Assembly: GCA_964596865.1 (NCBI GenBank)
Contig: CAZQVW010000160.1
Span: 1 to 5,867, forward strand
Reading direction: 5' to 3'
Length of the DNA stretch: 5,867 nucleotides
Source of the DNA: UBA6382 sp964596865
GTDB taxonomy: Bacteria > Bacteroidota > Bacteroidia > Bacteroidales > Bacteroidaceae
The translations under genes were made by a program, and so were the position numbers. Shown piece after piece: positions 1-5,736 of this stretch (the stretch's first letter is position 1; each line of letters starts with the position of its first letter). Under the pieces are notes generated by a model, which was not told where the DNA came from, searched no databases, and saw nothing but the letters and a program-made list of their open reading frames with translations.

Positions 1-941
1 TCCAAAAGAAAATAGAATCCTCGCAGGCCGACCGCAAAGCCATGTCCTCCGTGGTGGGCAAAGCCGCTCGCGAGCGCGCCAAGAAAATCAACATCAATAA
101 TCCCAAACTGCGCGATTGTATCATCCATTACAACGACCCCGCGCCCAAGCTGCGCAAGGGTCAGGCTCCCGATGCCGAAGACCCGCGCCAAGACACCTCT
201 ATTTTCATCACCGAGGGCCTCAGCGCCAGCGGCTCAATCACAAAAAGTCGCAATGCACAGACCCAGGCCGTTTTCTCGCTGCGCGGAAAACCGCTTAACT
301 GCTTCGGCGAATCCAAGGAGATAGTCTATAAGAACGAGGAATTCAACCTCCTGCAGGCCGCGCTCAACATCGAGGACGGACTGGACGGCCTAAGATATAA
401 TAAGGTGATTGTGGCCACCGATGCCGATGTAGACGGAATGCATATTCGCCTATTGATGCTCACTTTCTTCTTGCAATTCTTTCCCGACCTCATCAAAAAA
501 GGGCACGTCTACATTCTCCAGACACCCCTTTTCCGCGTCCGCAATAATAAAAAGAAGGTGCGCTCCGCTCCCGCCCACAAGGTGGACGACAACGCCGCCG
601 GCGCCGCCATCCTCAAGAAGCATAACCAAACCGACCGCTCGGAATATATCACACGCTATTGCTATAGCGAGCAAGAGCGCCTCGATGCTATCCGCGAATT
701 GGGGCCCGAACCGCAAATCACCCGCTTCAAAGGTTTGGGCGAGATTAATCCCGACGAGTTTAAGGAATTTATCGGCCCCGGCATCAGATTGGAGCAGGTT
801 AGCCTCCACAAGACCGACCACGTTAGCGAACTCCTTAGTTACTATATGGGCAAAAACACTCCCAACCGCCAGAATTTTATCATCAACAACCTCGTTATCG
901 AAGAAGACCGCCCAGATGAGGATTTTGACGACGAAGAATAA
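1..941 (+). CDS. parE: DNA topoisomerase IV subunit B (ParE), C-terminal part, cut by the window start
   Basis: ATPase/TOPRIM subunit of type IIA topoisomerase IV, which works with ParC to decatenate daughter chromosomes. The frame is open from base 3 with no start, so about 312 C-terminal residues are present, roughly half of the usual 620-650; the ATPase domain lies outside the window. The first Met (42-44) is internal, because the family alignment continues upstream of it. Counting from that Met, the TOPRIM domain shows the catalytic Glu58 in TEGLSASGS and the metal-binding DADVDG motif (Asp127, 129, 131), followed by FFPDLIKKGHVY, LQTPLFRV, RFKGLGEINPDEF and MGKNTPNRQ. All are typical of type IIA B subunits, and FSLRGKPLN resembles the Bacteroidetes ParE form. 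It ends in an acidic tail (DEDFDDEE). Oddity: the normally invariant EGDSA reads EGLSA (Leu60, codon 219-221). GyrB is the alternative, but the Bacteroidetes-type motifs and coaD next door favour ParE. Confidence 0.93.
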   Translation, partial: QKKIESSQADRKAMSSVVGKAARERAKKININNPKLRDCIIHYNDPAPKLRKGQAPDAEDPRQDTSIFITEGLSASGSITKSRNAQTQAVFSLRGKPLNCFGESKEIVYKNEEFNLLQAALNIEDGLDGLRYNKVIVATDADVDGMHIRLLMLTFFLQFFPDLIKKGHVYILQTPLFRVRNNKKKVRSAPAHKVDDNAAGAAILKKHNQTDRSEYITRYCYSEQERLDAIRELGPEPQITRFKGLGEINPDEFKEFIGPGIRLEQVSLHKTDHVSELLSYYMGKNTPNRQNFIINNLVIEEDRPDEDFDDEE

Positions 942-1017
942 TCGTGGCTGAACAATAAAAAATCATCTCACACCTATACGGCTCAACACTCAATGCCGCC
1001 CAAAACCACTATTGCGA

Positions 1018-1455
1018 ATGAAAACCGCCATCTTTCCGGGCACATTCGACCCCTTCACCCGCGGACACGCCGACATAGTGAGGCGCACGCTCCCCTTGTT
1101 TGACCACATTATCATCGGCGTGGGCATCAACGAAAACAAAAGCCCTTTCCAGAGCGTGGAACAGCGCATCCGCAACATTCAGGAGCTATATAAAAACGAA
1201 AACAGGGTGGAGGTGATGGCCTATACGGGCCTGACGGTGGACTTTGCGCACAGCGTGGGCGCCAAGTTTGTGGTGAGGGGCGTGCGCTCGGTCAAAGATT
1301 TTGAATACGAGCGCAATATCGCTGAAATCAATAGTAAAATCGGCGATTTAGAGACCGTTCTCTTGTTTTCGCGCCCCGAATTTGCGGCCCTTTCCTCCTC
1401 CGTGGTGAGAGAGCTCCACCATTTCGGCCGCGACATCAGCGAATTTCTGCCCTAA
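1018..1455 (+). CDS. coaD: Phosphopantetheine adenylyltransferase
   Basis: Cytosolic enzyme of coenzyme A synthesis: 4'-phosphopantetheine plus ATP gives dephospho-CoA plus pyrophosphate. The start is ATG at 1018, because the family begins with MK-AIFPGTFDP. A TTG at 1012 in the same frame would add only two residues. The nucleotidyltransferase motif GTFDPFTRGH (residues 8-17, with the T/HxGH signature TRGH) binds ATP. Further on are the INENK segment, the VRGVRSVKDFEYE block (substrate pocket and hexamer core) and the SSSVVRE motif near the C terminus. At 145 residues it is somewhat short: family members of 150-160 residues continue past the FLP motif for about ten residues, whereas here TAA follows directly. 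It lies 76 bases after parE and 84 bases before the protease gene. No Shine-Dalgarno or promoter match is visible upstream, so expression may depend on parE. Confidence 0.95.
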   Translation: MKTAIFPGTFDPFTRGHADIVRRTLPLFDHIIIGVGINENKSPFQSVEQRIRNIQELYKNENRVEVMAYTGLTVDFAHSVGAKFVVRGVRSVKDFEYERNIAEINSKIGDLETVLLFSRPEFAALSSSVVRELHHFGRDISEFLP

Positions 1456-1539
1456 CAGCGAGAGAAACCTGTCATTACTCCATCACAAGCCAACATTTTC
1501 TCCTCCAAAACCATCTTTACACCCTCGAAAACAATTATT

Positions 1540-3123
1540 ATGAGAAAAATATTTTCATTTATCGCAATCAGTTTGCTCGCCCTGTCGGGCTGGAGCCAAT
1601 CGGCAGTGGAAAGAGAGCAAATCGACCTCGCCGTCCAGAAAATCGGCACGGCATTATTGGCCACCAAAGCCCTCTATATCGACACCACCAGCACCACCGC
1701 CCTCACCGACGCGGCCATAAAAGGAATGCTGAGCCTGTTGGATCCCCATAGCAGCTATTCCAACGCCGAGGAGACCAAGAAATTCACCGAACCTCTGAAC
1801 AGTAATTTCGAAGGCATCGGGGTGCAATTCAATATTCTCAACGATACGTTGGTTGTTCTGCAGACGGTGCCGAAAGGACCGTCGGAAAAAGCCGGTATAC
1901 TGGCCGGCGACCGAATTATCCTCGTAAACGATACCGCCATAGCCGGCGTAAAGATGCCGCGCGACCAGATAATGAAGCGCCTGCGCGGGCCAAAGGGCAC
2001 AGTAGTGGTCATCGGCGTGAAGCGCAAGGGCGTGAGCGAGACACTCTCCTTCCGCCTCACTCGCGACAAGATTCCCCTCCACTCCCTCGACGCCGCCTAC
2101 ATCCTCCAGCCCGGCATAGGATATATTCGTATCAGCAGTTTTGCCCTCACCACCAGAGATGAAATCCGCGAGGCCATCCAAAAACTGAAAAAGCAGGGCA
2201 TGCGCGACCTCATCCTCGACCTCACCGAAAACGGCGGCGGTTATCTCGACGCAGCCAACGGAGTGGCCAGCGAATTTCTGAAAGAAGGCGACCTTGTGGT
2301 CTACACCGACGGGCGCTCTGTGCCAAGCCAGAAACTCACCGCGCGCAGCGGCGGCCTTATGACCGAGGGCAAGGTGGTTGTGATGGTGGATGAATACACG
2401 GCCTCCGCAGCGGAGATTGTCAGCGGGGCCATACAGGATCACGACCGCGGCTTAATCGTAGGGCGCCGCACGTTTGGCAAAGGTCTGGTGCAACGCCCGA
2501 TTGAATTGCCCGACGGTTCGATGATTCGCCTCACCGTTTCGCATTATTACACGCCCTCCGGCCGCTGCATTCAGAAGCCCTACGAAAAAGGCAAGAAGCA
2601 AGACTACGATGAGGACGTGATGAATCGCTACAACAACGGCGAACTGATGCACCTCGACAGCATCCATTTCGCCGACTCGCTGAAATGCTACACTCTGAAC
2701 AAGCATAGAGTGGTCTACGGCGGCGGCGGAATCATGCCCGACTATTTTGTGCCGCTCGACACCAACGTCTACACCCGCTACTACCGCAATCTCTCCCGCA
2801 AAAACGTCATCCTCAATTCCTATCTCACTTATTTCGACAATCATCGCCAGCAACTGACAAAGGAATACAAGAAGTTTGACAAATACAAGGCGGAATTTCA
2901 AGTGCCCGAGGAGGTTATCGACACTATCTTCGCCCAAGGGAAAAAGATGAACGTCCTGCCAAAAGACGAGCAGGAGGCCGAGCAGACCAAGCCCCTATTA
3001 AATCGCTTTATCAAGGCGCTCATCGCCCGCGATCTTTGGGATATGTCGGAATATTTCGCCATCATCAACGAGGATCGCGACATGCTGAAGAAAGCCCTCG
3101 AGGTAATCCAACAAGAACAGTAG
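1540..3123 (+). CDS. Exported S41 family carboxyl-terminal processing protease with PDZ domain
   Basis: Serine protease of the CtpA/Prc group (MEROPS S41), expected in the periplasm, where such enzymes trim or degrade proteins from their C termini. Residues 1-20 (MRKIFSFIAISLLALSGWSQ) form a Sec signal peptide without a lipobox Cys. Residues 50-90 carry the LLDPHSSY motif, about 90-170 form a PDZ domain (EGIGVQF, AGILAGDRI), and about 190-350 the protease core. The catalytic Ser289 lies in EYTASAAEI and the general-base Lys314 in RTFGKG, 25 residues apart as in the Prc/CtpA Ser-Lys dyad. NGGGYL (231-236) and GGGGIMPDYF (near 396-405) are also family motifs. A helical tail of about 120 residues completes the 527. 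ATG 1540 is the first Met and begins the signal peptide, although the frame is open upstream to the coaD stop. It ends only 3 bases before ruvB. The substrate is unknown. Confidence 0.93.
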   Translation: MRKIFSFIAISLLALSGWSQSAVEREQIDLAVQKIGTALLATKALYIDTTSTTALTDAAIKGMLSLLDPHSSYSNAEETKKFTEPLNSNFEGIGVQFNILNDTLVVLQTVPKGPSEKAGILAGDRIILVNDTAIAGVKMPRDQIMKRLRGPKGTVVVIGVKRKGVSETLSFRLTRDKIPLHSLDAAYILQPGIGYIRISSFALTTRDEIREAIQKLKKQGMRDLILDLTENGGGYLDAANGVASEFLKEGDLVVYTDGRSVPSQKLTARSGGLMTEGKVVVMVDEYTASAAEIVSGAIQDHDRGLIVGRRTFGKGLVQRPIELPDGSMIRLTVSHYYTPSGRCIQKPYEKGKKQDYDEDVMNRYNNGELMHLDSIHFADSLKCYTLNKHRVVYGGGGIMPDYFVPLDTNVYTRYYRNLSRKNVILNSYLTYFDNHRQQLTKEYKKFDKYKAEFQVPEEVIDTIFAQGKKMNVLPKDEQEAEQTKPLLNRFIKALIARDLWDMSEYFAIINEDRDMLKKALEVIQQEQ

Positions 3124-3126
3124 ATT

Positions 3127-4185
3127 ATGGAAGATACTTTCGACATCCGTTCACAGCAACAGGGCTCGCCCACCGATAAGGAGTACGAAAACGCCCTGCG
3201 CCCCCTCACCTTCGATGATTTCCACGGCCAGCAGAAGGTGGTGGACAATCTTAAAGTCTTTGTGGAGGCGGCTAAATACAGGGGCGAGCCTTTGGACCAC
3301 ACGCTTCTCCACGGTCCGCCCGGATTGGGCAAGACCACGCTCTCCAATATCATCGCCAACGAATTGGGTGTGGGCTTTAAAATCACCAGTGGGCCCGTAT
3401 TGGACAAGCCTGGCGACCTCGCCGGATTGCTCACCTCGCTGGAGCCTCACGATGTGCTCTTTATAGACGAGATTCACAGGCTCTCGCCCGTAGTGGAGGA
3501 GTATTTGTATTCTGCGATGGAGGATTATCGTATCGACATCATGATCGACAAAGGGCCCTCCGCGCGCTCCATCCAGATTGAGCTCAATCCATTCACCCTC
3601 GTGGGCGCCACCACTCGCAGCGGCCTGCTCACCGCCCCGTTGCGCGCCCGTTTCGGCATCAATCTCCACTTGGAATATTACGATGCCGACACTTTGGCCA
3701 CCATTATCAGCCGCTCCGCCCAAATTCTCAAGATACATATCGATCCCAACGCGGCTGCCGAGATTGCCGGCCGCTCCCGAGGCACGCCCCGCGTGGCCAA
3801 CGCCCTGTTGAGGCGCGTCCGCGATTTTGCGCAGGTGAGGGGCAACGGCGCTATCGACCTCAACATCGCCCACCTCGCCTTGGAAGCGCTCAATATCGAT
3901 GCTTTCGGATTAGATGAAATCGACAACAAGATTCTTTCCACCATTATCGACAAATTCAATGGCGGCCCCGTGGGAGTAAGCACCATCGCCACTGCCATTG
4001 GCGAGGATCAAGGCACAGTGGAGGAGGTCTACGAGCCGTTTCTCATCATGGAGGGCTTTATCAAGCGCACACCGCGCGGCCGAGAAGCCACCGACCTCGC
4101 TTATGAGCACCTTGGGCGCTCGCGTCTCTCGCGCAGGAGCAATCAGCCCGACCTCTTCGACACCAATCCCGAGCTCTTTGATTAG
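3127..4185 (+). CDS. ruvB: Holliday junction branch-migration helicase RuvB
   Basis: AAA+ ATPase motor that, loaded on DNA by RuvA, drives branch migration of Holliday junctions before RuvC cleavage. The 352 residues hold the family hallmarks in order: ALRPLTFDDFHGQ (23-35), Walker A GPPGLGKTT (63-71), Walker B LFIDEIHRL (111-119), sensor 1 VGATTRSG (159-166), the LRARFG segment with the presumed trans-acting arginine finger (Arg174), sensor 2 RGTPRVAN (218-225), and the C-terminal winged helix with EDQGTVEEVYEPFL and RTPRGR (293-319). All catalytic positions appear intact. ATG 3127 follows the protease stop by 3 bases, so the two are very probably cotranscribed and perhaps translationally coupled. 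The tail after the winged helix ends QPDLFDTNPELFD. QPDLF resembles the sliding-clamp-binding pentapeptide QxxLF (inference). No ruvA or ruvC is in the window. Confidence 0.98.
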   Translation: MEDTFDIRSQQQGSPTDKEYENALRPLTFDDFHGQQKVVDNLKVFVEAAKYRGEPLDHTLLHGPPGLGKTTLSNIIANELGVGFKITSGPVLDKPGDLAGLLTSLEPHDVLFIDEIHRLSPVVEEYLYSAMEDYRIDIMIDKGPSARSIQIELNPFTLVGATTRSGLLTAPLRARFGINLHLEYYDADTLATIISRSAQILKIHIDPNAAAEIAGRSRGTPRVANALLRRVRDFAQVRGNGAIDLNIAHLALEALNIDAFGLDEIDNKILSTIIDKFNGGPVGVSTIATAIGEDQGTVEEVYEPFLIMEGFIKRTPRGREATDLAYEHLGRSRLSRRSNQPDLFDTNPELFD

Positions 4186-4254
4186 CTCCTGCCGCCCTCA
4201 CCCCAGCAAGACGGCAATAGATTTCGACAACGCGTCTTTTATTCCTCACCTTAT

Positions 4255-4713
4255 ATGATAACATATCAAACAGACGGCAGTGTGGCGTTTCCCAAAATCC
4301 ATAGGCGGCTCACCACCCACTGGCTACGAGCCGTGGCCGCCACCTACGGAAAGAAAATCGGTGATATAGGCTACGAATTTTGCGATGACAATAAAATTCT
4401 TGACGTGAACCGCCAATATCTCCACCACGATTATTACACAGACATCATCACCTTTGATTATGATGAGGGCAATACAATCCACGGCGACATTTTCATAAGT
4501 CTGGACACCGTTAAGAGCAATTCCATCGACCAGCACACAGATTACGATGAAGAGCTCCGGCGCGTCATCGCCCACGGCGTGCTCCATCTTTGTGGCATCA
4601 ACGACAAAGGGCCCGGCGAGCGCGAAAAAATGGAGGCCGCCGAAAACGCCGCCCTCGCCCTGTGGCAATCGATGCAACCAGCGGCTCCAACTCCCCGCCA
4701 CGAAAAGGAATAA
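4255..4713 (+). CDS. ybeY: Endoribonuclease / rRNA maturation factor YbeY
   Basis: UPF0054 metalloprotein, in other bacteria needed for 16S rRNA 3'-end maturation and ribosome quality control in the cytosol. The 152 residues include the family core: a TDIITFDYDEG strand (62-72), HGDIFISLDTV (76-86), and the metal site HGVLHLCGIND (107-117) followed by an EREKMEAAE helix. Zinc ligands are His107 and His111. The canonical third His of HGxLHLxGxDH is Asp117 by position, and the conserved active-site Arg (Arg59 in E. coli, in TYRGKD) is Leu56 here (QYLHHDY). I recall a similar pattern from other Bacteroidetes YbeY proteins, so this is probably a lineage form and not a dead gene. It starts at ATG 4255, 69 bases after ruvB, with no visible Shine-Dalgarno sequence. 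The C-terminal tail PAAPTPRHEKE looks disordered. Confidence 0.93.
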   Translation: MITYQTDGSVAFPKIHRRLTTHWLRAVAATYGKKIGDIGYEFCDDNKILDVNRQYLHHDYYTDIITFDYDEGNTIHGDIFISLDTVKSNSIDQHTDYDEELRRVIAHGVLHLCGINDKGPGEREKMEAAENAALALWQSMQPAAPTPRHEKE

Positions 4714-4833
4714 ATCCTCCCCTTTTAGGGAATAAAGAGCATCAAAATGACAGCAGAAAGGTGCAATTATTATAAAAACACAGGGCCGAATGATAAATAT
4801 TTACTAAAAACCAACAAAAATCGCCCGAAATAC
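4714..4833. other. AT-rich intergenic region after ybeY, upstream of the promoter
   Basis: No gene is visible. The stretch becomes strongly AT-rich after about 4760 and contains a 10-base palindrome TAAATATTTA (4794-4803). A possible 4-bp stem TCCC/GGGA (4718-4731) lacks a T-tract, so I see no convincing terminator for ybeY. Confidence 0.6.
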
Positions 4834-4864
4834 TTTTTCAATCTAAACTTATTATTTACCTTTG
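4834..4864 (+). promoter_or_regulatory. Bacteroidetes-type promoter for the AraC-like gene
   Basis: TACCTTTG at 4857-4864 is a full match to the Bacteroidetes -7 consensus TAnnTTTG. A TTTT at 4834-4837, 19 bases upstream, approximates the -33 TTTG element. Surroundings are AT-rich. Transcription would begin near 4870, giving a leader of about 125 bases that contains the assembly gap. This is a consensus match by eye with no mapped start. Confidence 0.7.
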
Positions 4865-4909
4865 CGAACGGTTGATAAAAAACACACTAATTCATATCTC
4901 GAATACGGG

Positions 4910-4919
4910 NNNNNNNNNN
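4910..4919. other. Assembly gap (10 N)
   Basis: Ten undetermined bases lie in the leader between the promoter and the AraC-like gene. The left flank ends in ACGGG and the right begins CGGGCG, so both sides share CGGG. The round number of Ns suggests a placeholder of unknown true size. The link between the ybeY side and the AraC side therefore rests on scaffolding alone. Confidence 0.97.
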
Positions 4920-4995
4920 CGGGCGCAGGGATAGCCCTACAGCCTAATAGAATTGAGAGAATAACATTAAAAATAACTAACAAATTATTACAGCA

Positions 4996-5397
4996 ATGAG
5001 AAATCCAAATGCACTGCCTTTTGGCCTGGAAGAAGAAGAACTGAACCGCCGCTTGGAGCAACGTCTCGACGATTTGGCAAAGAAAACCAAGTTCTATCTT
5101 CGCAAAGACGTGTCGTTGAAAGAAATCGCTGCTGCCCTCTGCACTAATCGCACCTACGCCTCGCGCATGATCAACAAGGTGAAGGGCTGTAAATTCAACG
5201 ATTACGTAAACAACCTCCGTTTGGAGAAAGCTGATGAGCTCTTCCATGTGAAAGACTACATGAACTCCCACTCCATTCGCGACCTCGCCACCGACTGCGG
5301 CTTCGCCTCGGTGAGCACATTCCGCCGCGCATTTGCAAAGAAGTACGACAACACGCCGCTCTCCTACGCAAAGCGCAATGGTTTCAAAGGCAGATAA
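4996..5397 (+). CDS. Stand-alone AraC-family DNA-binding protein (HTH_18 only)
   Basis: Small transcription regulator of 133 residues made almost entirely of the AraC/XylS DNA-binding domain. An N-terminal charged helix (about 11-37, EEEELNRRLEQRLDDLAKK) precedes the first helix-turn-helix (about 40-61, SLKEIAAALCTNRTYASRMI). A linker helix (66-86, FNDYVNNLRLEKADELF) leads to the second helix-turn-helix (93-116, SIRDLATDCGFASVSTFRRAF) and the typical YDNTPLSYAKR end. There is no ligand-binding, membrane or two-component domain, so what it senses cannot be seen. ATG 4996 is supported by an in-frame stop at 4978-4980, which excludes a longer protein on this side of the gap. It has its own promoter and terminator, so it is probably a single-gene unit. 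Its targets are unknown; the 20-bp-spaced direct repeats at 5702-5736 are one candidate (inference). It could act constitutively or be controlled by its abundance. Confidence 0.92.
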   Translation: MRNPNALPFGLEEEELNRRLEQRLDDLAKKTKFYLRKDVSLKEIAAALCTNRTYASRMINKVKGCKFNDYVNNLRLEKADELFHVKDYMNSHSIRDLATDCGFASVSTFRRAFAKKYDNTPLSYAKRNGFKGR

Positions 5398-5420
5398 ACA
5401 AATCACAGTAATTTGTCATT

Positions 5421-5464
5421 TAAGCCGCCACAAAAATAAATTTGTGGCGGCTTATTTTTGTTTT
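5421..5464 (+). terminator. Rho-independent terminator after the AraC-like gene
   Basis: TAAGCCGCCACAAA (5421-5434) pairs perfectly with TTTGTGGCGGCTTA (5441-5454): a 14-bp stem with loop AATAAA, followed by TTTTTGTTTT (5455-5464). It begins 24 bases after the stop codon. The other strand lacks a T-tract beyond the stem, so it should act mainly on + strand transcripts. Confidence 0.93.
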
Positions 5465-5556
5465 ATAGCGCAAGAAAGGGAAACTACGTCGGAGAGAATC
5501 TTATACGTGGCGGCGAAAAAAAGTCTTGCACACACGCGGCGCATTGATTTTGCCTG

Positions 5557-5625
5557 TTGGGGCGGGTGCGGGGTCCTCAAAATTTGAGAAACGAAAATTT
5601 TGGGGTGCGTTTATACCCGCCCTAA
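5557..5625. repeat. Nested inverted repeat able to form a long hairpin
   Basis: The outer arms TTGGGGCGGGT (5557-5567) and ACCCGCCCTAA (5615-5625) pair over 11 bp, with one G-T wobble. The inner arms CCTCAAAATTT (5575-5585) and AAATTTTGGGG (5595-5605) pair over 11 bp, also with one wobble, closing a 9-base loop GAGAAACGA. They are separated by an internal loop of 7 and 9 bases. The left inner arm is itself part of the palindrome CTCAAAATTTGAG (5576-5588), so an alternative fold exists. No T-tract follows on either strand, so it is not a standard terminator. Function is unknown. Confidence 0.65.
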
Positions 5626-5701
5626 AAATAGCAGAATAACATTCTGTAATTCACGCCATTAGTTGTAATAGCAATTCGCGGACTGGTATAAAACCCACCC
5701 C
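5602..5701. repeat. Imperfect 16/17-base inverted repeat pair
   Basis: GGGGTGCGTTTATACC (5602-5617) and GGTATAAAACCCACCCC (5685-5701) are reverse complements except for one mismatch and one extra base. They flank 67 bases with no coding frame. The left arm overlaps the right arms of the nested hairpin, so the two structures would exclude each other. No target-site duplication or transposase is visible. Confidence 0.5.
5632..5646. repeat. Small perfect hairpin CAGAAT-AAC-ATTCTG
   Basis: A 6-bp perfect inverted repeat with a 3-base loop lies in the interval between the two arms of the 5602/5685 inverted repeat. It is too small to be meaningful alone but adds to the local density of symmetry. 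It could be an operator half-site pair or a minor RNA stem. Confidence 0.4.
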
Positions 5702-5736
5702 TACAGGTTAAATCAAGATTATACCGGTTAAATCAA
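5702..5736. repeat. Two 15-base direct repeats at exactly 20-base spacing
   Basis: TACAGGTTAAATCAA (5702-5716) and TACCGGTTAAATCAA (5722-5736) differ at one base. The 20-base period places both on nearly the same DNA face, two helical turns apart, as for AraC-type or response-regulator direct-repeat operators. The second copy lies just upstream of TAGACTTTGCG (5744-5754), a loose -7-like sequence with one extra spacer base. The repeat is seen directly; the operator role is inference. Confidence 0.6.

Noticed and set aside
1012..1017. TTG start for coaD two codons upstream of ATG 1018
   Set aside because: CoaD proteins begin directly before the AIFPGTFDP strand, and ATG 1018 gives exactly that. 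TTG adds nothing.
1544..1556. Palindrome GAAAAATATTTTC just inside the protease start
   Set aside because: Explained by A/T-rich codons of the signal peptide start (RKIFSF); a low-complexity symmetry of this size is expected by chance.
1654..2442. Long minus-strand open frame (262 codons) opposite the S41 protease gene
   Set aside because: It is the antisense shadow of a well-supported gene with strong codon bias. The translation has no recognisable domain, and the + strand protein has all its motifs.
3151..3873. Minus-strand open frame of 240 codons opposite ruvB
   Set aside because: Shadow of ruvB. The GC-rich third positions of the sense strand keep the antisense frame free of stops.
4208..4240. 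Possible terminator between ruvB and ybeY (AAGACG...CGTCTTTT)
   Set aside because: The stem is only 6 bp with a 19-base loop and a T-run of four, too weak to call.
4852..5406. Minus-strand open frame of 184 codons opposite the AraC-like gene
   Set aside because: It crosses the 10-N gap, so its continuity is artificial, and it is antisense to a clear AraC-type domain.
5559..5605. G-quadruplex from the GGGG/GGG/GGGG runs
   Set aside because: Only three runs are close together (5559-5573); the fourth (5602-5605) is 28 bases away. Pairing with the C-rich arm at 5616-5622 is a better explanation.
5501..5727. Replication origin with DnaA boxes
   Set aside because: The TTATAC words lack the CACA end of DnaA boxes, and no dnaA, dnaN or other origin-linked gene is nearby.
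5706..5736. tRNA T-arm (GGTTAAATCAA resembles GGTTCAAATCC)
   Set aside because: There is no TTCRANNY T-loop, no acceptor or anticodon stem around either copy, and the word is repeated at a 20-base period.
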